From assembly GCF_002788215.1 (NCBI RefSeq), contig NZ_CP024845.1, forward strand, positions 2,294,001 through 2,358,000: 64,000 nt of DNA, given 5' to 3'. The position numbers were made by a program, and so were the translations under genes. The stretch is from Halohasta litchfieldiae (GTDB lineage Archaea; Halobacteriota; Halobacteria; Halobacteriales; Haloferacaceae). Shown here piece after piece: positions 54,585 through 63,136 of the stretch (the stretch's first letter is position 1; every line of letters begins with the position of its first letter). The notes under the pieces are model-generated. The model was not told the DNA's origin and searched no databases. It saw only the letters and a program-made list of their open reading frames with translations.

Positions 54585-55540
54585 GTATGGATGCGATAAT
54601 CACCGGTGAAAACGAAGAAATTGTTGGCCTCAGCGTTATCGACAACAAAGATGTTGAAAACCTAATCGAGATTGGCGAAAATGGTGAGATCACTGGCCAT
54701 GACTCAGATGGCTACCCCGACAAGGCAGCCAATCGAACTGATAATGATAACGAGTATGTTGAGCAGGCCCGTCGATACGCCAAATACTATGTCTACCAAC
54801 AGCGCGGCTACGATACAGTCGACCACGCCGAAAACCCCGAGTACGTCAACGCTGTTCGAGAAGCCATAACCGATCTGTCGGCGTCCGACTTCGAGCAGTA
54901 TTTCGGGCCACTACATCAGCAGATTCGAAGCCATCACGACGAGAGCGTCCAGCGGCTCGTCGACCTCCCGGCTGGTGTTCGGGCCGAAGATGCGGTGGTT
55001 TACGAACTCGATGTCTATCTTGGCGTCGACCTCGAAGATGATGCCGTCTCGGACACTGCTGAAGCCGTCGCAGCATCACATGGTCTGGATTTCGAGGCCG
55101 CGACCGCAGAGACGGTCTCAGCGGCCACCCAGCCAGACCTCGTCGACTGGGAGGCGGTTGGCGAACACGTCATTGAGACCACCGACGTCGACGATATCCC
55201 ACTGGAAATCGCCGCCGTGTCCGGGATTCACGTCGGCTACCCCGATGCTCGTGGCGAACATCAGGTCCAACGGGCAGACGATCCGCTTGATCGAGAGCCC
55301 GATGCGACAATCGAACTGATCCCCGCCGATCCCGGCGGTTTCGAGGCGTTCCGCGACTATATCGACCACCACCTTCGGTGTCAGGTCCGGGACTGTTTCG
55401 CCGGGATGGGTCTGCTTCCACCGGAACCGTTCCAGACCATTGGGTTCGGGAAGTTCATCTACGCTCGTCGGTACGACCACTACGACCTCTATCCGACATT
55501 CCACACAACAGATACTGATTCTGGTGGGCTGTTCGGCTAA
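54581..55540 (+). CDS. Unknown protein coupled to DUF4157 gene
   Basis: 319 residues; its ATG overlaps the DUF4157 stop (ATGA, 54581-54584), implying equal translation. It is acidic and soluble, with no recognised domain. Segments such as EYVEQARRYAKYYVYQQRG and a C-terminal CQVRDCFAGMGLLPPEP...YARRYDHYDLYPTF look structured and conserved-like. Candidate roles are immunity protein, chaperone or a second effector of the module; the sequence gives no basis for choosing. Confidence 0.65.
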   Translation: MSMDAIITGENEEIVGLSVIDNKDVENLIEIGENGEITGHDSDGYPDKAANRTDNDNEYVEQARRYAKYYVYQQRGYDTVDHAENPEYVNAVREAITDLSASDFEQYFGPLHQQIRSHHDESVQRLVDLPAGVRAEDAVVYELDVYLGVDLEDDAVSDTAEAVAASHGLDFEAATAETVSAATQPDLVDWEAVGEHVIETTDVDDIPLEIAAVSGIHVGYPDARGEHQVQRADDPLDREPDATIELIPADPGGFEAFRDYIDHHLRCQVRDCFAGMGLLPPEPFQTIGFGKFIYARRYDHYDLYPTFHTTDTDSGGLFG

Positions 55541-55612
55541 CTGCTCTGATCTGACTGAGTCCGGTCGACCCCAGAACAGTATCCTTTTCGCATCGCTGGT
55601 CGACCCTCAACT

Positions 55613-56215
55613 ATGACACTGGGCGACGATACGCAGGCAGCCATCGACGAGGCAGCCACGGCCATCGAGGCGGGCGAGGCAGTGGTCTACCCGACCGAAA
55701 CCGTCTACGGACTGGGTGCGGACGCGACCGACGACGAGGCCGTCGACCGCATCTTCGCAATCAAAGACCGCCCCTACCACAGGCCGCTCTCGGTAGCCTT
55801 CCCCGACCGCGAGACTGCCCGCCAGTACACCGAGCCGACCGAGCGCGAACGCGACTTTATGAACCAGTTCCTCCCCGGTCCAGTGACCGTCGTCGTCGAC
55901 CGCAAACCCACACTCCCCGATATTCTCACCAGCGGTCGGAGTCGTGTCGGCGTGCGGATTCCGGCCAATGACGTCGCGCTGGCACTCTGCCGGGCGGCGG
56001 GACCGATCACCGCCACCAGCGCCAATCGGAGCGGTCAGCCGAGTGCCCGACTGCCCGATGACCTTTCGGCCTCGGTCCGTGAGGCCGTGAGGGTGATCAT
56101 CGATACCGGCCAGACACCCGGCACTGAGAGCACGGTCGTCGACATCGAAGCCAACAAGATTCATCGCCGCGGGGCACAGGTTGCCGAAATCGAGGCGTGG
56201 CTCGCTGACAACTAG
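55613..56215 (+). CDS. tsaC: Threonylcarbamoyl-AMP synthase (Sua5/TsaC)
   Basis: 200 residues of the YrdC fold: YPTETVYGLGADA, IKDRPYHRPLSVAF (Lys and Arg of the KxR ATP/carbonate site), GPVTVVV, VRIPANDVALAL and the TSANRSG signature. It makes threonylcarbamoyl-AMP for the t6A modification of tRNA, an essential function. It lacks the extra Sua5 domain (usual length about 350), so it is the short TsaC type. It sits between the DUF4157 module and the next AAA+ gene but is probably unrelated to them. Confidence 0.95.
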   Translation: MTLGDDTQAAIDEAATAIEAGEAVVYPTETVYGLGADATDDEAVDRIFAIKDRPYHRPLSVAFPDRETARQYTEPTERERDFMNQFLPGPVTVVVDRKPTLPDILTSGRSRVGVRIPANDVALALCRAAGPITATSANRSGQPSARLPDDLSASVREAVRVIIDTGQTPGTESTVVDIEANKIHRRGAQVAEIEAWLADN

Positions 56216-56265
56216 TCGTTGTCGACGGTGGGCTGTCAACCATCCGTACAAAGGATTAATACAAT

Positions 56266-56287
56266 CTGGCTGGTAAATACCAGCCAG
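56266..56287 (+). promoter_or_regulatory. Perfect 22-bp palindrome before AAA+ gene
   Basis: CTGGCTGGTA-AA-TACCAGCCAG is a perfect 10-bp inverted repeat with a 2-base centre. It begins 6 bases after a TATA-like GATTAAT (56254-56260) and ends 15 bases before the ATG at 56302, so it covers the expected transcription start. This is the placement of a repressor operator. No regulator gene is adjacent on the same strand. Confidence 0.6.
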
Positions 56288-56301
56288 TATCGAACCGCAT
56301 C

Positions 56302-58023
56302 ATGTCAGCGAATCCTCCCCTCACCAGCCGTGGCAAATACCGAGTCATTCGTCGTGAGCCGGGGTATCTCGTCATGTACTCCGCCGATGGCGAGCCGGCG
56401 ACAGTCGGCACTCGGGGGTACGACCGACGGCTTCAGGAGACCGTCGACGAGATCCAACAGGGCGACGGGCTGAAGCTGGTGGCCACGGGGATTCACGATG
56501 CACGGACGGTGGGCCGATTCGAATCGGTGAAGATCATCGACCGACGGTCGATCCGGCTGTTTTCCCGGTCGGCACCGACGCCCGAACCGTTTGCGGAGCT
56601 GTGGGCCGACAGCGACGGTGAGACCGCAACCGGCGGCTTCCAAACCGAAAGCGGCGACTATACGGCCGATATCATTCTCGAACCCGAGTCGACGGAACTG
56701 TTGACGCTGTTTTGGAACGGACTGCTCGATTTCGAATCGCAGTTCAAAAACCGGACGTTCGGCGACCAACACCCGACTGACGTCCTCATTTTTAATAACG
56801 AAACCACCGAGTACATCACGATCATCTATCACGCGGAGATAACCGAGACGCTCGAAGAGATCTACCGGCTCTATCTGTCGGAGTATGACGCCGAAACCGA
56901 TACTGGCGACCGGTTCAAAGCCGAGTTACTGTATCCCGAGTACCGGCAGTTCAGACCCAATATCCCCGAGGATGTGCCGTCTCAGACTGTGTTGGAGTCC
57001 GAAGAAAATCCGTTTCCCCGCATGTCGCGTGTCTCCGGGCCGCCGTTGGATCGCCTGCAGTCCGCAGCTCAAAACGGCGGGAGCGAGTCGTCGACTCCGA
57101 CAAACGGTTCGTCGACCAACACCGAATCGCCGTCATCAGATACCGTTGCCTCCGATGAGGCACCCTCCGACGCCGAGTCGACCGACGAGGAGTCGACGGA
57201 GTCGACCGACGACCAGCCGCCGTGGGCCGAGGAGTTGGAGATGGAACTCTCCCACTCGTGGACCAAGGAGTCGGCCGTCACGATGGCCGACTACGGCGGT
57301 CGACCGGAGCTAACTGAGACGATTCGAAACAGCGTTATCGTCCCGTTCCGGGACCGCCCCGAGCAGGCCAAACAGCTCGGCGTTCCGGTACCGAGCCTGC
57401 TGCTGTACGGCCCGCCGGGCACCGGGAAAACCTATCTCGCAAAGGCTCTCGCTGGAGAGATCGGTTACCCCTACGTGACGCTCAGCGGTGGCGACATGCT
57501 GTCGCGGTATATCAACGCCAGCACGGAGAACGTCAACGAACTGTTTGCCGAGGCGCGAGCCCTTGCCGAGCACGCGGGTGGGGCTCTCATCTTCATCGAC
57601 GAGATCGACTCCGTGCTCAAGGCCCGGAATTCGACCAACCAGCACGCCGAAGACCAGAAGGTCGTCAACGAGTTCCTCACCCAGATCGAGAACGTCGGTG
57701 AGGAAAACATCCTCTTCATGGGGGCGACGAACGTTCACGACGAACTCGATTCGGCGGCGCTCAGCCGGTTCGACAAGGAGCTGTTCGTCGGCTTGCCCGA
57801 AGAACAGACCCGCCGAGAGATCATCACAACCCATCTCTCGGATCGTGCCCACTCGGTGACCGACGACGAAATTGCCGACCTCGCTGCGTCGACCGATGGC
57901 TACTCGGCCCGTGATCTCACGAAGATCGTCACCGATGCCGCTCGACGGACTCTCGTCGACCCGGATCGTGACGAGATCTCGTTTGATGCGTGTCAGGACG
58001 CTCTCTCCGAGTTCGCCACCTAA
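56302..58023 (+). CDS. AAA+ ATPase of the CDC48/ClpB-like group
   Basis: 573 residues. The first about 220 residues are a soluble domain with no known family (RGKYRVIRREPGYLVMYSADG...YRLYLSEYD). A Ser/Thr/Asp/Glu-rich linker follows (about 250-305), then a canonical AAA+ core: Walker A GPPGTGKT (370-377), a pore-loop-like GGDMLSRYI, Walker B ALIFIDEID (428-436), sensor TN and an Arg finger near RFDKEL. The C-terminal helical lid is complete. It resembles CDC48/PAN unfoldases, with an unusual N-terminal domain. It lies after the AAA+/DUF4157 module and may belong to the same function; that is only proximity. Confidence 0.85.
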   Translation: MSANPPLTSRGKYRVIRREPGYLVMYSADGEPATVGTRGYDRRLQETVDEIQQGDGLKLVATGIHDARTVGRFESVKIIDRRSIRLFSRSAPTPEPFAELWADSDGETATGGFQTESGDYTADIILEPESTELLTLFWNGLLDFESQFKNRTFGDQHPTDVLIFNNETTEYITIIYHAEITETLEEIYRLYLSEYDAETDTGDRFKAELLYPEYRQFRPNIPEDVPSQTVLESEENPFPRMSRVSGPPLDRLQSAAQNGGSESSTPTNGSSTNTESPSSDTVASDEAPSDAESTDEESTESTDDQPPWAEELEMELSHSWTKESAVTMADYGGRPELTETIRNSVIVPFRDRPEQAKQLGVPVPSLLLYGPPGTGKTYLAKALAGEIGYPYVTLSGGDMLSRYINASTENVNELFAEARALAEHAGGALIFIDEIDSVLKARNSTNQHAEDQKVVNEFLTQIENVGEENILFMGATNVHDELDSAALSRFDKELFVGLPEEQTRREIITTHLSDRAHSVTDDEIADLAASTDGYSARDLTKIVTDAARRTLVDPDRDEISFDACQDALSEFAT

Positions 58024-58056
58024 CCCGGTGAGTGACTGACCGGCCGCAGCAACGAC

Positions 58057-58716
58057 TCAGAGGCCGAGCAGTGATTTCAACGACCGCGTTTTCACGCCAC
58101 ACTCTGTCCGGTAGTCGCAGCTCTCACAGCGGTTGTCGTTGACTCGCGGCGGTGGGCCATCCATCGACCGCACGGTTCGGAGGACGCGACGGTAGTCGGC
58201 GGTCCGTCGACAGGTCAACTCGACCTCACGGACGATCCCAACCGCTGGATACTCGACGAGGGCGCGGGGGATCTCCTGTTCACGCTCCCAAGCAAGTGCG
58301 TTTGCGGCCGCTACCGCCCGGACAGACTGTGGCTCCCAGACACCGTTCTCGGGTGGGGTTCCCGGCGAAATTACGGTCGGTACTGGTGGCTCTGACCCAC
58401 CGGCCAGCAGTTTGTGAATCCGTCCGTGGCAGTCCTTTCCTTCCACGAAGTAGTCCCGCTCGACCGGGTTACAGAGCGCCTTCCAGTCGACGCGGCTCGA
58501 CAGCTCACCCAGTGCCTCCCGATAGGCTGTCGGCGAGCAGTTGATTGGAAGCTCGGCGAGCGTTTCGTCGTCGGCTGTTCGGAGGTCGTCGTACTGAAAC
58601 GCGAGTGCTTGCCGGGCTTCGGCTTCGGGTGGCGGTCCCCGGTCGTCGTCGGTGCGGGCGTAGTAGAGCTGTCGGGGGCAGTAGGCGGCCCGACTCAGGT
58701 CGCTGAACGTCGGCAT
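58057..58716 (-). CDS. Stand-alone Cas4-like nuclease
   Basis: 219 residues: Cys12 in SRAAYCPRQLYYARTD, a RecB-type nuclease core, Asp in WEREQEIPRALVEY region (catalytic E), and three further cysteines CESCDYRTECG near the end for a 4Fe-4S cluster. Cas4/RecB-like exonucleases of this size occur outside CRISPR loci in haloarchaea and probably act in DNA repair. No cas genes or repeats are nearby. Confidence 0.8.
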   Translation of the reverse strand: MPTFSDLSRAAYCPRQLYYARTDDDRGPPPEAEARQALAFQYDDLRTADDETLAELPINCSPTAYREALGELSSRVDWKALCNPVERDYFVEGKDCHGRIHKLLAGGSEPPVPTVISPGTPPENGVWEPQSVRAVAAANALAWEREQEIPRALVEYPAVGIVREVELTCRRTADYRRVLRTVRSMDGPPPRVNDNRCESCDYRTECGVKTRSLKSLLGL

Positions 58717-58782
58717 ACCAGCCCGTGGTCGACTGTTCGTATTTGAAAGTACGCACCGCTGGAGGACAGACGGGAGAGAGCG

Positions 58783-59382
58783 TTAGAACGAGGTGTCGGT
58801 TTCGAGGTCTTCGGTGGCCTCTTCGAGGCCGTCTTCGCGGGCGTCGCGGGCGAGTTGGTTCGTGAGATCCGAGTCGGTCAGCAGTTCGCGGAACTCGTCG
58901 CGGAACCGGTCGTTGGCCCGCGTCGACCGGAGATCGGCCTCGACAATCACGCTGTAGTGGCGGGCAGTTGCCTCGGTGATATCGAGTTTGTCGGCACGCT
59001 CAGACAGTGGTACATCCTCGACGATCAGTCGACGGAGGTCGTCGAGATCGAACTCGGCGTCGCGGTCGGATTCTCGAACGAGGTGGAGATCGAGTCGGGC
59101 CTCGAAGACGCTGTCGACGTCAGCTTCGAGTTCGGCGGCGATCTCGCGGTCGGAGCCCTCGGCGTAGTACAACTGTACCACTTGACTGAGTGTCTCGTCG
59201 TCGAACTCGGTGTCGAAGGCGTACCGCTCTCGCATACGACCGATCAGTTCGAGCAGTCGCTGGGTGGCATCACCCCCCGTGTCAGTCAACGAACCCGGCG
59301 ATTCCGACTGGCTCTCGGTGACGGTGTCCGAACCAGTGGCATCGATGAAGATATCCCGGAGTTCGGCAGTCTTGTCGTCCAT
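58783..59382 (-). CDS. Cmi4-like conserved haloarchaeal protein
   Basis: 199 residues from the ATG at 59382 (MDDKTAELRDIFIDATGSD). The rest is helical with a helix-turn-helix-like stretch (EDVPLSERADKLDITEATARHY) suggesting DNA binding. It corresponds to the haloarchaeal protein annotated as 'conditioned medium-induced protein 4'. A TATA box at 59407-59416 lies about 26-35 bases before the ATG, supporting this start. Confidence 0.75.
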   Translation of the reverse strand: MDDKTAELRDIFIDATGSDTVTESQSESPGSLTDTGGDATQRLLELIGRMRERYAFDTEFDDETLSQVVQLYYAEGSDREIAAELEADVDSVFEARLDLHLVRESDRDAEFDLDDLRRLIVEDVPLSERADKLDITEATARHYSVIVEADLRSTRANDRFRDEFRELLTDSDLTNQLARDAREDGLEEATEDLETDTSF

Positions 59383-59406
59383 AGGTGGAACCATCCACAG
59401 TGTCGG

Positions 59407-59416
59407 TATATAAAAA
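59407..59416 (-). promoter_or_regulatory. TATA box of the Cmi4-like gene
   Basis: The minus-strand TTTTTATATA ends 25 bases before the ATG at 59382, giving a near-leaderless transcript. Confidence 0.55.
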
Positions 59417-59482
59417 TCTGTCTGCATGCTCACATGGTGACAACAATCGACCAAAACCTATCAGCAGTGTCGACAGTCGTCA

Positions 59483-59512
59483 TGTAAACCGAACCTTTGA
59501 ATATAGTTTACG
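59483..59512 (+). promoter_or_regulatory. BirA-like operator of bioY
   Basis: TGTAAACC-N14-AGTTTACG is close to the bacterial BirA operator (TGTAAACC-N14/16-GGTTTACA), with six of eight positions symmetric. It overlaps the TATA-like GAATATA of the bioY promoter (ATG at 59526), so bound repressor would block transcription when biotin is plentiful. Confidence 0.6.
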
Positions 59513-59525
59513 AGAGGTTCCCTGT

Positions 59526-60113
59526 ATGGCAACTTCGACCGAATCAGTCGACTTAGTCGACGGCGATACCGTCAGCAACATCGCCCGTGCGGCGCTGTTT
59601 GCCGCGCTTGTGGCGGCCTTTTCGTACGTTTCGTTCCCGAATCCACTCGCACCGGGTATTCCAGTCACGCTGCAGGTCGTCGGCGTCTTCCTTGCCGGGA
59701 TCATGCTCGGCCCAGTGTGGGGAACCGGTGCGCTGGCGCTGTATCTCGCCGCTGGGGCGATTGGTGTTCCCGTGTTCGCCGGTGGCTCTGCAGGACTCGG
59801 CTATCTCATCGGCGCGCCGACGTTCGGCTATCTTTGGTCGTATTTGATCGCCGCAGGCGTCATCGGCTTCATCGTTCACCGAGGCATGGAGCTTCGTGAT
59901 TACAACGAGGTCGGCGTACCCCTGCTTGTCGGGGCAATGGTCGCCGGAACGGTCGTCATCTACGCGATGGGAACGGTTGGGTATGCAGTGATCCAAGACA
60001 TCGGTCTCGTCGAGTCCTTTACCGTCTCGGCGCTCGCGTTCGTTCCCTTCGAGGCCGTCAAAATCGCCGCCGTGATCGGCATCCTCCGAAGCGACGCGAT
60101 TGCGGCCACCTAA
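59526..60113 (+). CDS. bioY: Biotin transporter BioY (ECF S component)
   Basis: 195 residues from the ATG at 59526. Six hydrophobic helices; family motifs NPLAPGIPVTLQVVGVFLAG, PVFAGGSAGLGYLIGAPTFGYL and the C-terminal PFEAVKIAA. It binds biotin and works with the ATPase and EcfT encoded next. The earlier frame start at 59385 lies inside the divergent gene's promoter and is discarded. The stop is 3 bases before the ATPase start. Confidence 0.95.
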   Translation: MATSTESVDLVDGDTVSNIARAALFAALVAAFSYVSFPNPLAPGIPVTLQVVGVFLAGIMLGPVWGTGALALYLAAGAIGVPVFAGGSAGLGYLIGAPTFGYLWSYLIAAGVIGFIVHRGMELRDYNEVGVPLLVGAMVAGTVVIYAMGTVGYAVIQDIGLVESFTVSALAFVPFEAVKIAAVIGILRSDAIAAT

Positions 60114-60116
60114 GCG

Positions 60117-60887
60117 ATGCTTCAGGCACGCGACCTCGTCGCCCGCTACGGCGAGACGACCGCCGTCGACGAGGTCTCGCTCCGAATCGACACCGGCGAG
60201 TACGTCCTCATCGTCGGGCCCAATGGCTCGGGAAAGACGACACTCGTCCGGCAGTTCAACGGGCTCGAAACGCCCGACGAGGGTGAGATGCTGGTCAACG
60301 GTAGGCCAGTTGCGGAGGATCTGGTTGCGGCCCGACAGGCCGTCGGCATGGTGTTTCAGGAGCCGCGGGATGCGTTCGTGGCGTCGACCATCGGTGCTGA
60401 CGTGGCATTTGGGCCTCGAAACCTCGGCTGTTCGCACAGCGAGGTCGACCGCCGGGTCGAGGAGTCGCTGGCGGCGGTCAACCTCGCTGGGCGTGAGGGC
60501 GACCGGATCGACGAACTATCGGGTGGCGAACGCGAGCGGGTCGCCATCGCTGGTGCGCTGGCGATGGAGCCGGATCATCTCGTCTTGGACGAGCCGCTGA
60601 CCGGACTCGACGAGCCAGCCCGTCGAGCCGTCCTTTCGCGGGTTTCGGCGCTCCACGACGCCGGTACCAGCATCATCGTGGTCACCCACGACCTCCGCGG
60701 CGTCTTGGAGGCCGCCGACCGCGTGATCGGGATGGCCGATGGGCAGATTGCGTTCGATACCGACGCCGAGGCTGCCCGTGAGAAACTGGCCGCGCTCGAT
60801 GTGTACGTGCCGCCCGACAGCACAGACAGCACAGACAGCACCGGGTCGGAGCAATCGCCGTCGACACCCGGGCCAGAAAATGCTTGA
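60117..60887 (+). CDS. bioM: ECF transporter ATPase (BioM type)
   Basis: 256 residues: Walker A GPNGSGKTT (about 35-43), Q-loop MVFQEPRDAF, signature LSGGERERVA, Walker B HLVLDEPLTGLD and switch His in VTHDLRG. It drives biotin import through BioY and EcfT. A repetitive Asp-Ser-Thr tail (DSTDSTDSTGS) closes the protein. It overlaps the EcfT gene by 8 bases, so the three genes are one operon. Confidence 0.93.
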   Translation: MLQARDLVARYGETTAVDEVSLRIDTGEYVLIVGPNGSGKTTLVRQFNGLETPDEGEMLVNGRPVAEDLVAARQAVGMVFQEPRDAFVASTIGADVAFGPRNLGCSHSEVDRRVEESLAAVNLAGREGDRIDELSGGERERVAIAGALAMEPDHLVLDEPLTGLDEPARRAVLSRVSALHDAGTSIIVVTHDLRGVLEAADRVIGMADGQIAFDTDAEAAREKLAALDVYVPPDSTDSTDSTGSEQSPSTPGPENA

Positions 60888-61596
60888 GTACCAGCCGGGC
60901 GACTCGTTGGCCCACCAGCTCGATCCGCGGACCAAACTCCTGTTCCAGCTCAGCTTTGCGGCCGCCGCGTTCGCCTATACGAGTCCGCATGGGGTAGCCA
61001 TGTTCGGCCTGTTGGGCTTGGTCGCACTCGCTGGAGCCGACACCAACCCCCTGCGGGTGATCTGGGCCTACCGGTTCGTCCTCCCGTTTCTGGTGGCCGC
61101 ACCGCTGGTCGCTATGCTCACCTTCGGGTCGCCGTGGCTCGTCGTTGGCGACGCCGTCGACCCCGCGTTGGCGAGCCTCCGAAATCTCATCGTGCTGGTC
61201 GTCTGTGGCGGCTACGTTCGGACCACCTCGATCACCGCCTCACGGGCGGCGATTCAGTCGACCGTGCCCGGTCGACCGGGCCAGTTTCTGGGATTGGGAG
61301 TTGAACTCGTCGCCCGGTTCCTCCCGGTGTTGCGTCAGGATCTGTTTGCGATCCGAGACGCCGAGGCTGCCCGACTCGGCACTGATCGGCCGCTCCGCGA
61401 GCGAATAATTACGCTGACGACCAGCGGGCTCAATCGGGCCTTTCGGCGGGCCGACCGGCTCTCGCTGGCGATGCAGGCACGGTGTCTCTCGTGGAACCCG
61501 ACGCTGCCGCCGCTCCGATTTGGGTTGGTCGACCTGCCCGTCGTTGGGGTGTCGGTTGGGTTGCTCGTTGTCGGACTCGCTCAGGTGGTTCTGTAA
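60880..61596 (+). CDS. bioN: ECF transporter membrane component EcfT (BioN type)
   Basis: 238 residues. A polar start (MLEYQPGDSLAHQLDPRTKL) is followed by hydrophobic helices in 28-110 and a C-terminal helical region with the ATPase-contact arginines (AAIQSTVPGRPGQF and LRQDLFAIRDAEAARLG). The last helix is at 212-236. It links BioY to the ATPase. Overlap with the ATPase gene implies coupled translation. Confidence 0.93.
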   Translation: MLEYQPGDSLAHQLDPRTKLLFQLSFAAAAFAYTSPHGVAMFGLLGLVALAGADTNPLRVIWAYRFVLPFLVAAPLVAMLTFGSPWLVVGDAVDPALASLRNLIVLVVCGGYVRTTSITASRAAIQSTVPGRPGQFLGLGVELVARFLPVLRQDLFAIRDAEAARLGTDRPLRERIITLTTSGLNRAFRRADRLSLAMQARCLSWNPTLPPLRFGLVDLPVVGVSVGLLVVGLAQVVL

Positions 61597-61656
61597 TCCA
61601 TGACAGAATAGCGAGAATAGACAGCTATTTGATGAAAACGCGAAAACCGTGTCGCA

Positions 61657-61812
61657 ATGGTCCTTGGTGTCGTTCTTTCGGCGCTGGTTGGGTTCACGTT
61701 CGTGATGGCCGCGGCGTATGCCGGGACGTTACGGGCGTTGGAGGTTTATTTTGATCCGACACAGGATAGTGTGTTTCTGAGCGACGACACCGACCCACCG
61801 AACAGACGCTGA
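61657..61812 (+). CDS. 51-residue one-helix membrane protein
   Basis: MVLGVVLSALVGFTFVMAAA leads into YAGTLRALEVYFDPTQDSVF and a charged end (SDDTDPPNRR). One transmembrane helix (about 3-24). It lies 60 bases after the biotin transporter genes and may be cotranscribed; no known family. Confidence 0.6.
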   Translation: MVLGVVLSALVGFTFVMAAAYAGTLRALEVYFDPTQDSVFLSDDTDPPNRR

Positions 61813-61817
61813 TCTGC

Positions 61818-62045
61818 TTAGTTCTCTTCGTACTGTCGGGCGATTCGCTGGAGTGCGTCAGTGATGCCCTCTATCGCAACGAGGAACCGCCAACCCAAAT
61901 ACACCACCCCACACAAAAGACCCAGCAAGAGTCCATACAAGATCTGTTGGGCAATGATGATTGCGTAGGCGAAGACCAGCAGATAACCAATCCCGAGTCC
62001 AACTCGCCACGACCGTGGCACTGACCGCGGAGACCACTCAGACAT
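61818..62045 (-). CDS. Small two-helix membrane protein
   Basis: 75 residues: MSEWSPRSVPRSWRVGLGIG, then two hydrophobic helices (about 19-48, split by a turn) and a helical charged end (ALQRIARQYEEN). It is convergent with the 51-residue gene with only 5 bases between their stops. Confidence 0.6.
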   Translation of the reverse strand: MSEWSPRSVPRSWRVGLGIGYLLVFAYAIIIAQQILYGLLLGLLCGVVYLGWRFLVAIEGITDALQRIARQYEEN

Positions 62046-62161
62046 AGTTCATCTTTCGAACTGTGTCACAGAGAGATATCAGTTGTTATGGTCATATGGC
62101 TGTCGTCGACGGGTGTTCGGGTGAGGTGCTGCTGGCAGTGGCTCTGCCAATAGGTAGGAGA

Positions 62162-62611
62162 TCAGTTTTCGAACTCAATGCGTTGGTCGTCGCTGTTCCA
62201 CGTTTCTTTGAGTTCGCTTTCGGTGGTGGCCTCGTCGATCAGTTGGTGGTAGTTTCGAGCGACGTCTCTGATCGTCAGCGAGCCGATCACCTCCAACTCC
62301 TCGGCGACCGGGATCGCCGAGACGTTGTGGCGGTTCATCCGCTTGATGGCGATTCGGACCGGCATCGTCGGCGACACCGAGCCTGAGGATCGTGCCATGA
62401 CTTTCTTCACAGGAATTTCTTCAAACGGGCGGTTCGACAGACAGCCCGCTTTGACCACGTGGTACTCGGCCAGTAGCCCGACTGGCTCGCCGTCGTGGGT
62501 GACCGTCAGTGGTCGACCACGCCGTTTGAGGAGCTTTCGAGACGCGGTTCGGAGATCGGCGGTGACAGGGACGGTCACCATCCCTGAACGCATGATATCT
62601 TGTACTTGCAT
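62162..62611 (-). CDS. Paired CBS-domain protein
   Basis: 149 residues, two CBS domains: MQVQDIMRSGMVTVPVTADL and, from about 78, KVMARSSGSVSPTMPV...MNRHNVSAIPVAEE. CBS pairs bind adenosine nucleotides and act as energy sensors. No enzyme domain is fused; the partner is unknown. Confidence 0.9.
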   Translation of the reverse strand: MQVQDIMRSGMVTVPVTADLRTASRKLLKRRGRPLTVTHDGEPVGLLAEYHVVKAGCLSNRPFEEIPVKKVMARSSGSVSPTMPVRIAIKRMNRHNVSAIPVAEELEVIGSLTIRDVARNYHQLIDEATTESELKETWNSDDQRIEFEN

Positions 62612-62744
62612 AGGGAACCATCCTCACGCTGCCCGTGACACTAGCTCCCAGTATTCGGTCGATGAAAATAAATGTATGTGACAAGTTGTCAAACCGAGTA
62701 CAGTGGCTGTCAACCCACAGAGGGGTGTGGTGGCTGGGTTTGGA

Positions 62745-63086
<342 letters not shown>

Positions 63087-63136
63087 CTACTTAAGGGCGT
63101 TCTTGGCAGGGTCCATCTCACTGGCGATGATCCCAA

